Shown here: positions 7,921 through 14,682 of the stretch, piece by piece
How positions within the stretch are numbered: position 1 is the first letter of the stretch
How the letters are laid out: each line of letters opens with the position of its first letter
Source: JBFWUW01 sp050247075
GTDB lineage: Bacteria > Planctomycetota > Planctomycetia > Pirellulales > JBFWUW01
DNA length: 29,269 bases
Assembly (NCBI GenBank): GCA_050247075.1
Contig: JBFWUW010000080.1
Span: forward strand, 1-29,269
Direction of reading: 5' to 3'
Position numbers and translations under genes: made by a program
Notes under the pieces: generated by a model
Database searches by the model: none
Seen by the model: only the letters and a program-made list of their open reading frames with translations
What the model was told of the DNA's origin: nothing

Positions 7921-9849
7921 TTAGAAGGCACCCAGCCCGCCCGGCGGACCGGCCATGGCCCCCAGCGCGCCAAACAGTTTCAGCACGCCTTCCTCCAACT
8001 CAATCCGGTAAGTCACCGAGTTCTTGCCGGGAACGGCCAGAATGCGAAAGCGATCGGTGGAATTGGCCGCTTCGTTCTGAGCCAAGGCCGCCAGTTGGGC
8101 GTCGTCGGGATTGGCGTTGGCGGCGGCCTTAATCATGGGACCGGGCCGCACCGACAACTCAAACGCCTGCAGCTTGGTCTCCTTGCTGGCGGCGGAGAGA
8201 TCGAGCGACTTCTTCAGCTCGGACAAGGCCGATTGGCCCGCCCCCAGCAGCATCTTGCCGTCGCCCACGCCGATAATCAGCGGCACTTTCTCGCCCAGGG
8301 TGGCCCGGGCGAACTTCAAGAACGATTGTGCCTGCTCGGCCATTTGCTGTTGCGGGTCGGCCGCTTCCTCGTCTTCTTCCACGGGGGCCTTGGGCTTGGC
8401 GGCCGGTTTCTTCTTGCCGGTCTTGGCATCGTCCGTCGGCTTCTTTTTCTTGGGCTTGGTCCCCGGCGATTGCACCGTCTGAATGCGGAAGGCGGGTTCC
8501 GCGGCGGCCGCTTCGTCGGTTTCCTCCAAGGCCGGCTTCTCGCCTTCGATCTTGATATCCTCCGGAATCGTCAAGATCATCGAATGGAACGTGATACCCT
8601 TGTACGTTTCCACGTTTCTTTGGAGATCGGAAAGGGCGGATCCTTCCTCGGCCAAATCCATCAGGGACTGGGCCACTTTGTCGGCGGCGTCGTTGTCGGC
8701 GACAAAACTTCCCCCGATGATGTCGAAAGGCCCTTCGCCTACGACCGCCATGGCCATATCCGCGCGGCCAGCTTTGGCGTTGGCCAGGATGAGTTGCATG
8801 GCACTGTTCTTGACCGCCTTGAGCTTAAGTTTCAGTTCTAGCGGAATCTCTTCCTTCTCCAACGCCGCGTCGAACTGCTTGGTGGCCGTTTCCAAGGCGG
8901 TGCCGGCTTGCGTGGCAGCCTCGGCATCGGTGTTCAACCCAATCGCATGCATGTTGACGAGCGCGTCGGGCCGTTGGAAACCGGCGAACGCCGTAATTTG
9001 CGGCTCGGCTCCGGCGTTGATCTGCGCGGCCAGCTTGCTGCCTGGAAAAGCGCTGACGGCGATGTCAAATTGCATCTTCTTGGTTTCGCGATTGGTGACA
9101 TAACCAATCGTCAGCCGTTCGAGATCGTTGATGGCCGACTCGAACTCTTTGATGGCATTCTCGGCCAATTCCTTCCGCTGCTGAAAGGCCTCCTCGGTCT
9201 CGTCCTTTTGCTTCTGGCTCATGCCGGCATCGACAAACTTCTTCATCTGCGACATGAGCAAGTCGCGGTACATGCCCGGCACATTGCCTGGCGTAGCGCT
9301 GATGGCCAAGTCGTAGGTCTTGTCCAAACCGCCCAGCAGCAGCGCGGCGTCATTGGGCAGATTGTCCAAGGCCGTGGGGTTGCTGCCGATATAGGCCCAA
9401 CCGTTCTTTTCCTTGACGTACAGCGGAAACTGCTGAACCTCCAACTCCCAAATTCCGTCTTCGTCCTTTTCGGGATCGCCGACAAAACCGGCCAGCGCCT
9501 CAAAAAGTTCCTCCAGGTCGGTCACCGGCAAGAAGCCAAAGATCGGCAGTTGGCCCTCGTTCGAGGTGATGGCAAAACCCCAAGGGCGGGACTTATCCAA
9601 GCCGGCCAGGCCCTTTTGCGCCGTGAACAACTTCAGGATCGCTTCCATCTGATCGACGAATTCCTCGTTGCCCCCCAGGCCGCTGAGGTAGCGGACGTCG
9701 TTCATGATTTCGTCGTAACCCGACAGCGAGACGACTAAAATCGGCTTATGGCCGTCGATCTCGATCTTGCGGGTGTTGCCGTCCGCGGCTAGAGCGGAAC
9801 TGCTCCATGCCGAAAGGGCAACCAGGGCGGTCAGCAATAACTTCTTCAC
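7921..9849 (-). CDS. Large secreted protein of unknown function
   Basis: A 642-residue protein with a clear Sec signal peptide (KKLLLTALVALSAWSSSALA). The GTG at 9849 is chosen because AGGAGA precedes it at a good distance on the minus strand; a TTG at 9867 is the only longer start. The mature part begins with alternating strand and helix (KIEIDGHKPILVVSLSGY; GFAITSNEGQLPIFGFLPVT). It contains a charged helical region (MSQKQKDETEEAFQQRKELA). Near residue 460-500 there is a Lys/Pro/Ala linker (TKPKKKKPTDD) separating a C-terminal domain with GVGDGKMLLGAGQSALSELK. No enzyme motif is recognised. It resembles large secreted lineage-specific planctomycete proteins. It ends at the hairpin at 7861-7891. 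Confidence 0.8.
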   Translation of the reverse strand: MKKLLLTALVALSAWSSSALAADGNTRKIEIDGHKPILVVSLSGYDEIMNDVRYLSGLGGNEEFVDQMEAILKLFTAQKGLAGLDKSRPWGFAITSNEGQLPIFGFLPVTDLEELFEALAGFVGDPEKDEDGIWELEVQQFPLYVKEKNGWAYIGSNPTALDNLPNDAALLLGGLDKTYDLAISATPGNVPGMYRDLLMSQMKKFVDAGMSQKQKDETEEAFQQRKELAENAIKEFESAINDLERLTIGYVTNRETKKMQFDIAVSAFPGSKLAAQINAGAEPQITAFAGFQRPDALVNMHAIGLNTDAEAATQAGTALETATKQFDAALEKEEIPLELKLKLKAVKNSAMQLILANAKAGRADMAMAVVGEGPFDIIGGSFVADNDAADKVAQSLMDLAEEGSALSDLQRNVETYKGITFHSMILTIPEDIKIEGEKPALEETDEAAAAEPAFRIQTVQSPGTKPKKKKPTDDAKTGKKKPAAKPKAPVEEDEEAADPQQQMAEQAQSFLKFARATLGEKVPLIIGVGDGKMLLGAGQSALSELKKSLDLSAASKETKLQAFELSVRPGPMIKAAANANPDDAQLAALAQNEAANSTDRFRILAVPGKNSVTYRIELEEGVLKLFGALGAMAGPPGGLGAF

Positions 9850-10085
9850 GGTGCGGTCTCCTGGCAAATAGGCCCCAGCGGGTGTTGCTTAAATGGCGAG
9901 TGTGGCGAAAATTGAGGCGAGAAGGGAATGTTTGGCATTTTGAATGCCATCCTCACGCGGGCCGCGGCGCGGCAGTCGAGAGGAAGGCACGCGCGTCAGG
10001 ATATCGAGGCTTGCCCGTTCCTCGTAAGCTAATACCCGGCCAGGCGGCATGGGGTTTCAAGCGAAGGGACAATGGCCTTGGCAAT

Positions 10086-10304
10086 GATCTCAATAGGATT
10101 CGGTACGAAATAACTTCCCCTCTTGGCCCCCCTCTCCCGGTACTCCGGGAGAGGGTTGGGGAGAGGGAGATGTGGCGAAATGGCCGCCATCAACCAAACC
10201 CTCACCCCGGCCCTCTCCCAGAGGGAGAGGGAGGTTCCAATGCGGAAGTTATTTCGTACCGTATCCATAGTGGCGATCTCAATAGCGGCGATCTCGATAA
10301 CAGC
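10086..10304. repeat. 15-bp tandem repeat split by an insertion
   Basis: Units GATCTCAATAGCGGC (10275-10289) and GATCTCGATAACAGC (10290-10304) are adjacent. A first unit, GATCTCAATA plus GTGGC, is split between 10086-10095 and 10270-10274 by the 171-bp element and one extra ATA. Confidence 0.75.
10096..10266. mobile_element. MITE-like element with 23-bp terminal inverted repeats
   Basis: The ends 10096-10118 and 10244-10266 are inverted repeats with one mismatch over 23 bp; the exact 17-bp core is GGTACGAAATAACTTCC. The interior contains a perfect 11-bp hairpin (10130-10140 with 10145-10155, CCCTCTCCCGG arms) and a second C/T-rich, G/A-rich pair before the right end. ATA occurs on both sides (10093-10095, 10267-10269), consistent with a 3-bp target duplication. 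It has no coding capacity, so movement would need a transposase supplied elsewhere. Confidence 0.75.
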
Positions 10305-10356
10305 AATGTCACATCACGGCATGCGAATGAGATGGACTTCGCGCGAAACGCAGCCA

Positions 10357-10584
10357 TTATCGCTCGCGGAAAGTAATGCGGCCCTTGGTCAAGTCGTATG
10401 GCGATAACTCCACTTTGACTTTGTCGCCCGGGACAATACGAATAAAGTTCTTGCGCATGCGGCCAGCGACATGGGCGATGACTTCATGGCCGCCGTCGAT
10501 GGTGACGCGAAAACGCGTGTTGGCCAACGCCTGAGTGACCACGCCTTCTACTTCTAGTGCTTCTTCCTTGGGCTTCTCGGCCAT
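10357..10584 (-). CDS. infA: Translation initiation factor IF-1
   Basis: A 75-residue S1/OB-fold protein that binds the 30S ribosomal A site during initiation. The sequence is diagnostic: EVEGVVTQALANTRFRVTID, then HVAGRMRKNFIRIVPGDKV and a terminal LTKGRITFRER. Length is normal for the family (about 72). The ATG at 10584 is preceded by CGGAG six bases upstream, and a good promoter lies about 50 bases further up. The gene stands alone, outside a ribosomal-protein operon. No terminator was seen before the downstream MITE. Confidence 0.97.
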   Translation of the reverse strand: MAEKPKEEALEVEGVVTQALANTRFRVTIDGGHEVIAHVAGRMRKNFIRIVPGDKVKVELSPYDLTKGRITFRER

Positions 10585-10634
10585 AAAGTCTCCGGTGAGG
10601 TAAAAACGGCTGATACTTTGCGTAAAGCAAGCCT

Positions 10635-10662
10635 ATCATACCATTTACGACCGCACTGTCCA
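10635..10662 (-). promoter_or_regulatory. Predicted sigma-70-type promoter of infA
   Basis: On the minus strand, TGGACA (10662-10657) is followed after 16 bases by TATGAT (10640-10635), with TGG immediately before the -10, an extended -10 arrangement. It leaves a leader of roughly 45 bases before the infA start. Confidence 0.6.
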
Positions 10663-10677
10663 GCATGACGGGGCAAA

Positions 10678-11400
10678 ACCCTGGCCGGCTTGATGGGCAA
10701 GTGGTTGTCGCTGATTGCGCGGAGTTGCTGGGCATGGATTGCCGATGAAGGAGCCGGCCTTAGGAATATCCGCACCATTTCACGGTGTGGCGCGGGTCCA
10801 CGTAGCCGCAGAGCTCCCGCTTTGCGCGAGTAGCTTCTGCTTCTTACGCGGGGTTGATGGGCATGGATCGTCGATGACGGCGGTAAGCTTGAACGCTTCC
10901 TGTTCCAAAATGACCGTGTTTTGGGGGGTTGTGGTGCAGGTAAGCGTAGCCGTAAATCGCCTGGTTTGCCGGCTTGATTGGCGAGTGGCTGCTGCTTCTT
11001 GCGCGGGGTTGATGGGCATGGATCGTCGAACACGGTGCCGCCCTCAGCCCCATCCCTCTCCCGGAGTACCGGTAGAGAGGGGGCAGTTGTTGGGGGCGGA
11101 ACTTCCAGGGTGAAGTCATCGCCTTGGAAGTGGCGGCAGTAGGTTTGAACGCCTCCTGTTCCAAAATTGCCGTGTTTTGGGGGGTTGTGGTGCAGGTAAA
11201 CGTCGCCGCAAAGCTCCTGCTTTGCTGGCTGGATCGGCGGGACCGTGGACCGTCTTGGTGACGACCGCCAGGCATGGAGCGTCCCAGCTCACGGCGGGAG
11301 CCATGCCGCGACGGCGGGGGCCAATCGGCCTTACCTGTTCCATTATTGCCGTGTTTTGGGGGGTTGTGGTGCAGGTTCGCCTGCAAAAAGCGTGAATTCT
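10678..11400. repeat. Dispersed palindromic repeat array, copy A
   Basis: This gene-free stretch is built of repeating parts. A 43-bp unit (CCTGTTCC...GTGGTGCAGGT, with the core GTGTTTTGGGGGGTTGTGG) occurs at 10899-10941, 11155-11197 and 11334-11376. A unit containing GCGGGGTTGATGGGCATGG recurs around 10848 and 11003, with a weaker match near 10717. A self-complementary GCAAAGCTCCTGCTTTGC occurs near 11208. A CCCTCTCCCGG hairpin lies at 11054-11080. The same parts recur in the same order at 27.26-27.6 kb. No open frame here looks coding. Confidence 0.8.
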
Positions 11401-11418
11401 GGCGGCGCGCACCGACAG

Positions 11419-11741
11419 CGCCCCGCGTGACGACCGCGTTTCAAAAATATGGACAGGCCCCGTGGCACGTACCGGTCGGCGAATGGAGCGAGAAAGATCA
11501 CGCTCCCAAGTTGGCCGACCAGCCGGCAACGGTAGCCGTAATTAAGGACTCACCCGATCGAACGCCCGCCCCGGCCATGCTGTTCGAGTACGCGGCGGAC
11601 AACGATGCCTGGGCGGTTGGGGGCTTCACGCTCGCTGGACGCGCAACGGCCACGTCCGCACGCAATGCCGGAAGCTGGTGATTGTACAAGATGGTTTTTG
11701 TTTGTAAACTATTAAAATATATATTTAGATGTGTATTATCA
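11419..11741. repeat. About 320-bp duplicated element, copy A
   Basis: This segment (beginning GCGCCCCGCGTGACGACCGC) aligns along its length with 27628-27956 in the same orientation, with scattered substitutions and small indels. Both end in an AT-rich block (TTTGTAAACTATTAAA) that stands out from the GC-rich surroundings. Indels shift the frame between copies in all readings, so it is probably non-coding. Confidence 0.85.
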
Positions 11742-11767
11742 GCGCCTGCTCAAGGGCCTTGTGGTGA

Positions 11768-11998
11768 GCTATGGTGGGCTTGCCTGCCGTTCAAGTGCGA
11801 TTCAGAGCCCTCGTCGCATCCATCAACCATCGCTTATGGGGTGCTCTTGCCGAGCGAACAGCACCGGCTCCACGGCGGCCTAGGTCTCCGCAGTGATGGA
11901 GTTTGTGCAGCCGATTTCGTAAGCTGCATTTCAGCAATAGGTTAGGTCGTCAACCTAACGTGATGGTCCCGCGCTCAATGTATGGGTGTCCCTGGCTG
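11768..11998. repeat. About 230-bp duplicated element, copy A
   Basis: This aligns with 28267-28495. Shared landmarks are ATGG-GGGCTTGC, CATCCATCAA, GCCGAGCGA-CAGC, GCATT-CAGCAATA and a final TATGGGTGTCCC-TGGCTG. It includes a small palindrome GTTAGGT/ACCTAAC at 11941-11959. Similarity ends at about 11998, some 110 bases before the DUF2971 gene. Confidence 0.75.
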
Positions 11999-12096
11999 CT
12001 TGATTCCAGGCAGAAGGTTGGCGTCTCGATGAACGCAAACTGCCCCTAGCGTGACGATGCCACGTTATATTGAACCGTTGCGCAGCCTCAGAATAC

Positions 12097-12100
12097 GGAG
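12097..12100 (+). promoter_or_regulatory. Ribosome binding site for the DUF2971 GTG start
   Basis: GGAG sits 8 bases before the GTG at 12109, supporting that non-ATG start. The next in-frame ATG is well inside the conserved N-terminal domain. Confidence 0.6.
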
Positions 12101-12108
12101 CTAATTGA

Positions 12109-12867
12109 GTGGGTTTCGTTTATCCGCATCCCGACATACACGTAGCCGAAGATGATTGCACGATCTGGCGTTATCTCACTTTCATGAAGTTCGTCGCAAT
12201 GCTGAACGATAACGCTCTCTATTTCAGTCGCGCCGATAAGCAGGAAGATGATTGGGAAGGAGTGGTTCCGAAACATCTTCTGGACGAAATGGAGCAACTT
12301 CCAAAGCCCGTATGGTTGCAGGGCAAGTCGTATGCCGAACACTTCCGCAAGATCGAAATATCACGGCATTACTTAAATTGCTGGCACTTGAGCCAAAATG
12401 AATGTGCCGCGATGTGGTCCATTTATGGGGAGCGTCAAGCAAGCATTGCCGTACGATCCACTGTAGGACGATTCAAGCGTTCTTTTGGCCCGTGCAATGT
12501 GCGAGAGACAGGAGGTCAATCTGACATCGTCGTTGGCAATGTCAGTTACGGAAATCACACGGCGTGGCAACCGTCCGGGGATTCATCTGGCGATGTGTAC
12601 GCCGTTTCGTTCTTCATTAAGCGCCCAAGCTATTCATTCGAGAGAGAATTTCGAGCGAAAATTGACGGCAGTGACTTTCCATCCCCGTTTCCGGTCTGGG
12701 AGGGAATCAATGTGACAGTCGATCTGAGAATGCTATTGCAATCAATCTATGTCGCTCCGCGTTCACCTGATTGGTTCAAAAAACTAGTGAAAGATGTACT
12801 GGTCAAATTTGACTTTAGTGCCGTTGAAGTGATTCGTTCGGAACTGGATTTTCCAGCCTACATGTGA
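12109..12867 (+). CDS. DUF2971 family protein
   Basis: A 252-residue protein resembling the DUF2971 family, whose biochemical role is not established. Family-like features are the N-terminal IWRYLTFMKFVAML segment, then LYFSRADKQEDDWEG, and the central CWHLSQNECAAMWSIYGE. Later strands are YAVSFFIKRPSYSFEREFRAKI. There is no signal peptide or membrane segment. Base composition is visibly more AT-rich than the flanking genes, with codons such as AAT, GAT and ATA common, which suggests horizontal acquisition. It follows a duplicated repeat region and ends only 21 bases from the convergent DUF1501 gene, with no terminator between them. Confidence 0.75.
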   Translation: MGFVYPHPDIHVAEDDCTIWRYLTFMKFVAMLNDNALYFSRADKQEDDWEGVVPKHLLDEMEQLPKPVWLQGKSYAEHFRKIEISRHYLNCWHLSQNECAAMWSIYGERQASIAVRSTVGRFKRSFGPCNVRETGGQSDIVVGNVSYGNHTAWQPSGDSSGDVYAVSFFIKRPSYSFEREFRAKIDGSDFPSPFPVWEGINVTVDLRMLLQSIYVAPRSPDWFKKLVKDVLVKFDFSAVEVIRSELDFPAYM

Positions 12868-12888
12868 GTGTCAAGACGGGAGTGGGAC

Positions 12889-14229
12889 TCACACCAACTC
12901 CGCCATCGGCTGGTGGCCGTCCACCAGGTACTGCGGGCGGCCGGAGAGGTCGGGGAGGGTGGTGGCGTTGGGGTCGAGGCCGAGTTGATGGTAGAGCGTG
13001 GCGATGACTTCGCCGAAGTGGACGGGCCGCTCGACTGCTTCGCCGCCGAGGCGGTCGGTGGCACCGATCACCTGGCCCATTTTCATGCCGCCGCCGGCCA
13101 GCAGCCCGCAGCCAACTTGCGGCCAGTGGTCGCGGCCGGCGTCCTTATTGATGATCGGCGTGCGGCCGAACTCGCCCCAGGCCACGACCGAAACGTCTTT
13201 GTCCAGCCCCCGTTCGTACAGGTCTTGCACCAGCGCGGCCAAGCCTTGGTCGAACTGCGGGCCGTGGGTGTTTTTGAATTCCGAGAAATTGTTGCCGTGA
13301 AAGTCCCAGCGGCCAAAGTTGAGCGTGACGCAACGGGCACCCGCCTCGACCAGACGCCGGGCGATGAGGAAATGCTCCTGGTTGCGCGGGGCGCCGTCGC
13401 CGTAGTTGCGGGTGTCTCCCTTGCCGTAGCGCTCGCGAATCGCCGGATCCTCGCGCGAGACATCTAGCGCCTCGGCCAGCGAACTGGAGGTCAACACGCC
13501 CAGCGCCTGTTGCGTGAAGGCGTCCAGGCCTTCCATCTTGCCGCTAGCGTCGAGGTCGCGGCGGAGGCGGTCCACGCCGCTCAGCAACTCCTTACGGTCG
13601 TGCAGCCGATCGGCCGAAATGCCTTGCAGCACCAGGTCGGACTGGCCTTCACCGTTGGGGCGAAAGGCGCTATGTGTGGGACCGAGAAAGCCAGGGTGGC
13701 CGGGCGAACCGTAGGGGGGATGGCTGGCCCGCGGCGCTAGCCCGACGAACGGCGGCATGCCGGGCGAGGTGCCGCCGAGCAGCCGGGAGAGAGACGAACC
13801 GACGGCGGGCCAGCCGCCCGCCGGTTGCCGCCGCACGCTGCGGCCGGTGTAGCAGATGAACGAGTCGTGGCTGCCATCGGGCGAGCCGACCACGCTGCGG
13901 ATAGGGACCAGCTTGTCCATGATGGCGGCCAGCCGCGGCAGGTGTTCGCAAATGCGAATGCCCGGCACGGTGGTGTCGATCGGGTTGAACTCGCCGCGAA
14001 TCTCGGGCGGGGCGTCCATCTTCAGATCGAACATATCCTGGTGCGGCGGCGCGCCGCACAGGTAGATCATAATGACCGCCTTCTTCGATTGCCGCAGCCC
14101 TTGCTGGGCCTCTGCCCGCAACAGTTGGGGCAGCGTCAGCCCGCCCAGGCCGAGCGCGCCGATGGTGAGGACTTCGCGGCGGGTGAAGCCGCGACAGAGC
14201 GGCCGCGGTTTAGTAGTGATGGAAAGCAT
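12889..14229 (-). CDS. DUF1501 protein, Tat-exported, sulfatase/phosphatase-like
   Basis: A 446-residue member of DUF1501, a family related in fold to the alkaline phosphatase/sulfatase superfamily and greatly expanded in planctomycetes. A twin-arginine leader (FTRREVLTIGALGLGG, residues 15-30) predicts export. Family motifs are IYLCGAPPHQDMFDLK near the start, SHDSFICYTGR in the middle, and EFGRTPIINKDAGRDHWPQ near the C-terminus. The family is usually encoded beside DUF1549/DUF1553 proteins; substrates are not established. It is the last gene of a three-gene minus-strand operon, 50 bases after the membrane protein gene. Confidence 0.9.
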   Translation of the reverse strand: MLSITTKPRPLCRGFTRREVLTIGALGLGGLTLPQLLRAEAQQGLRQSKKAVIMIYLCGAPPHQDMFDLKMDAPPEIRGEFNPIDTTVPGIRICEHLPRLAAIMDKLVPIRSVVGSPDGSHDSFICYTGRSVRRQPAGGWPAVGSSLSRLLGGTSPGMPPFVGLAPRASHPPYGSPGHPGFLGPTHSAFRPNGEGQSDLVLQGISADRLHDRKELLSGVDRLRRDLDASGKMEGLDAFTQQALGVLTSSSLAEALDVSREDPAIRERYGKGDTRNYGDGAPRNQEHFLIARRLVEAGARCVTLNFGRWDFHGNNFSEFKNTHGPQFDQGLAALVQDLYERGLDKDVSVVAWGEFGRTPIINKDAGRDHWPQVGCGLLAGGGMKMGQVIGATDRLGGEAVERPVHFGEVIATLYHQLGLDPNATTLPDLSGRPQYLVDGHQPMAELV

Positions 14230-14279
14230 AAAAGTATTTTCGATTTTGGACTTAGGATTTTAGATTGACTTGGGCGGGC

Positions 14280-14660
14280 TTAGAACAGGATGGTGTTGCC
14301 AGGCATGCAGAGGAAGGTGATGAGCAGGAGGGCGAGGGCGGAGGCGATCAGCCAGCGGCTGAGCCAACGCGGTTGGTAAGTTTGGCGCAGTTGGATTCCC
14401 AGGATTAGGCAAAACGCCAAAGTTGGCAGGACGATCCATTCAATCATTTCGTGCCACCGCATCCAGGCGGAGAGCAACGTCAACGGCACTAATACCAGTG
14501 GAATGGCCATGAGCCATTGCATGTGCTTTGGGGATAGCCTGGTCGTGGTCAACTTCCAGGCGGCCAATCTTCCTAAAAACCCAGCCGCGATAATGGCCAT
14601 GACGATGCCGATTGCCAAGAACCCCACGGGATTCACTTGAGCTAGCGGCATGTTGGGCAC
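14280..14660 (-). CDS. Small integral membrane protein, unknown
   Basis: A 126-residue protein with about four hydrophobic segments: VGFLAIGIVMAIIAAGFLG, AIPLVLVPLTLLSA, WIVLPTLAFCLILGI and LIASALALLLITFLC. No family is recognised. It lies between two DUF1501 genes on the same strand, with 22 bases upstream and 50 downstream, so co-transcription is likely. Coding character is supported by tight packing and the regular hydrophobic pattern. Being unrelated to the usual DUF1501 neighbours, it may be a partner specific to this operon. Confidence 0.65.
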   Translation of the reverse strand: MPNMPLAQVNPVGFLAIGIVMAIIAAGFLGRLAAWKLTTTRLSPKHMQWLMAIPLVLVPLTLLSAWMRWHEMIEWIVLPTLAFCLILGIQLRQTYQPRWLSRWLIASALALLLITFLCMPGNTILF

Positions 14661-14682
14661 TCGCTCCTCGGATCTTGTGACC

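Larger units (their letters stand above)
9868..10356. other. Intergenic region holding a MITE-like element
   Basis: No gene is supported between the secreted-protein start and the infA stop. The main content is the 171-bp inverted-repeat element at 10096-10266, inserted in a 15-bp tandem repeat. The secreted protein's promoter must lie in the left part, but no clear hexamers were identified. Confidence 0.5.

Noticed and set aside
8095..9738. Plus-strand frames of 200-280 codons
   Set aside because: They are shadows of the secreted protein, which has a signal peptide, a ribosome binding site and a terminator on the minus strand.
10678..11400. CRISPR array
   Set aside because: Repeats are 43 bp but spaced irregularly at well over 100 bp, are structured and variable, and no cas gene is present.
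11941..12070. Integron attC site
   Set aside because: GTTAGGT/ACCTAAC resembles attC ends, but the order is inverted for one site, no paired GTTRRRY lies at a suitable distance, the copy B equivalent does not fit the consensus, and no integrase is visible.
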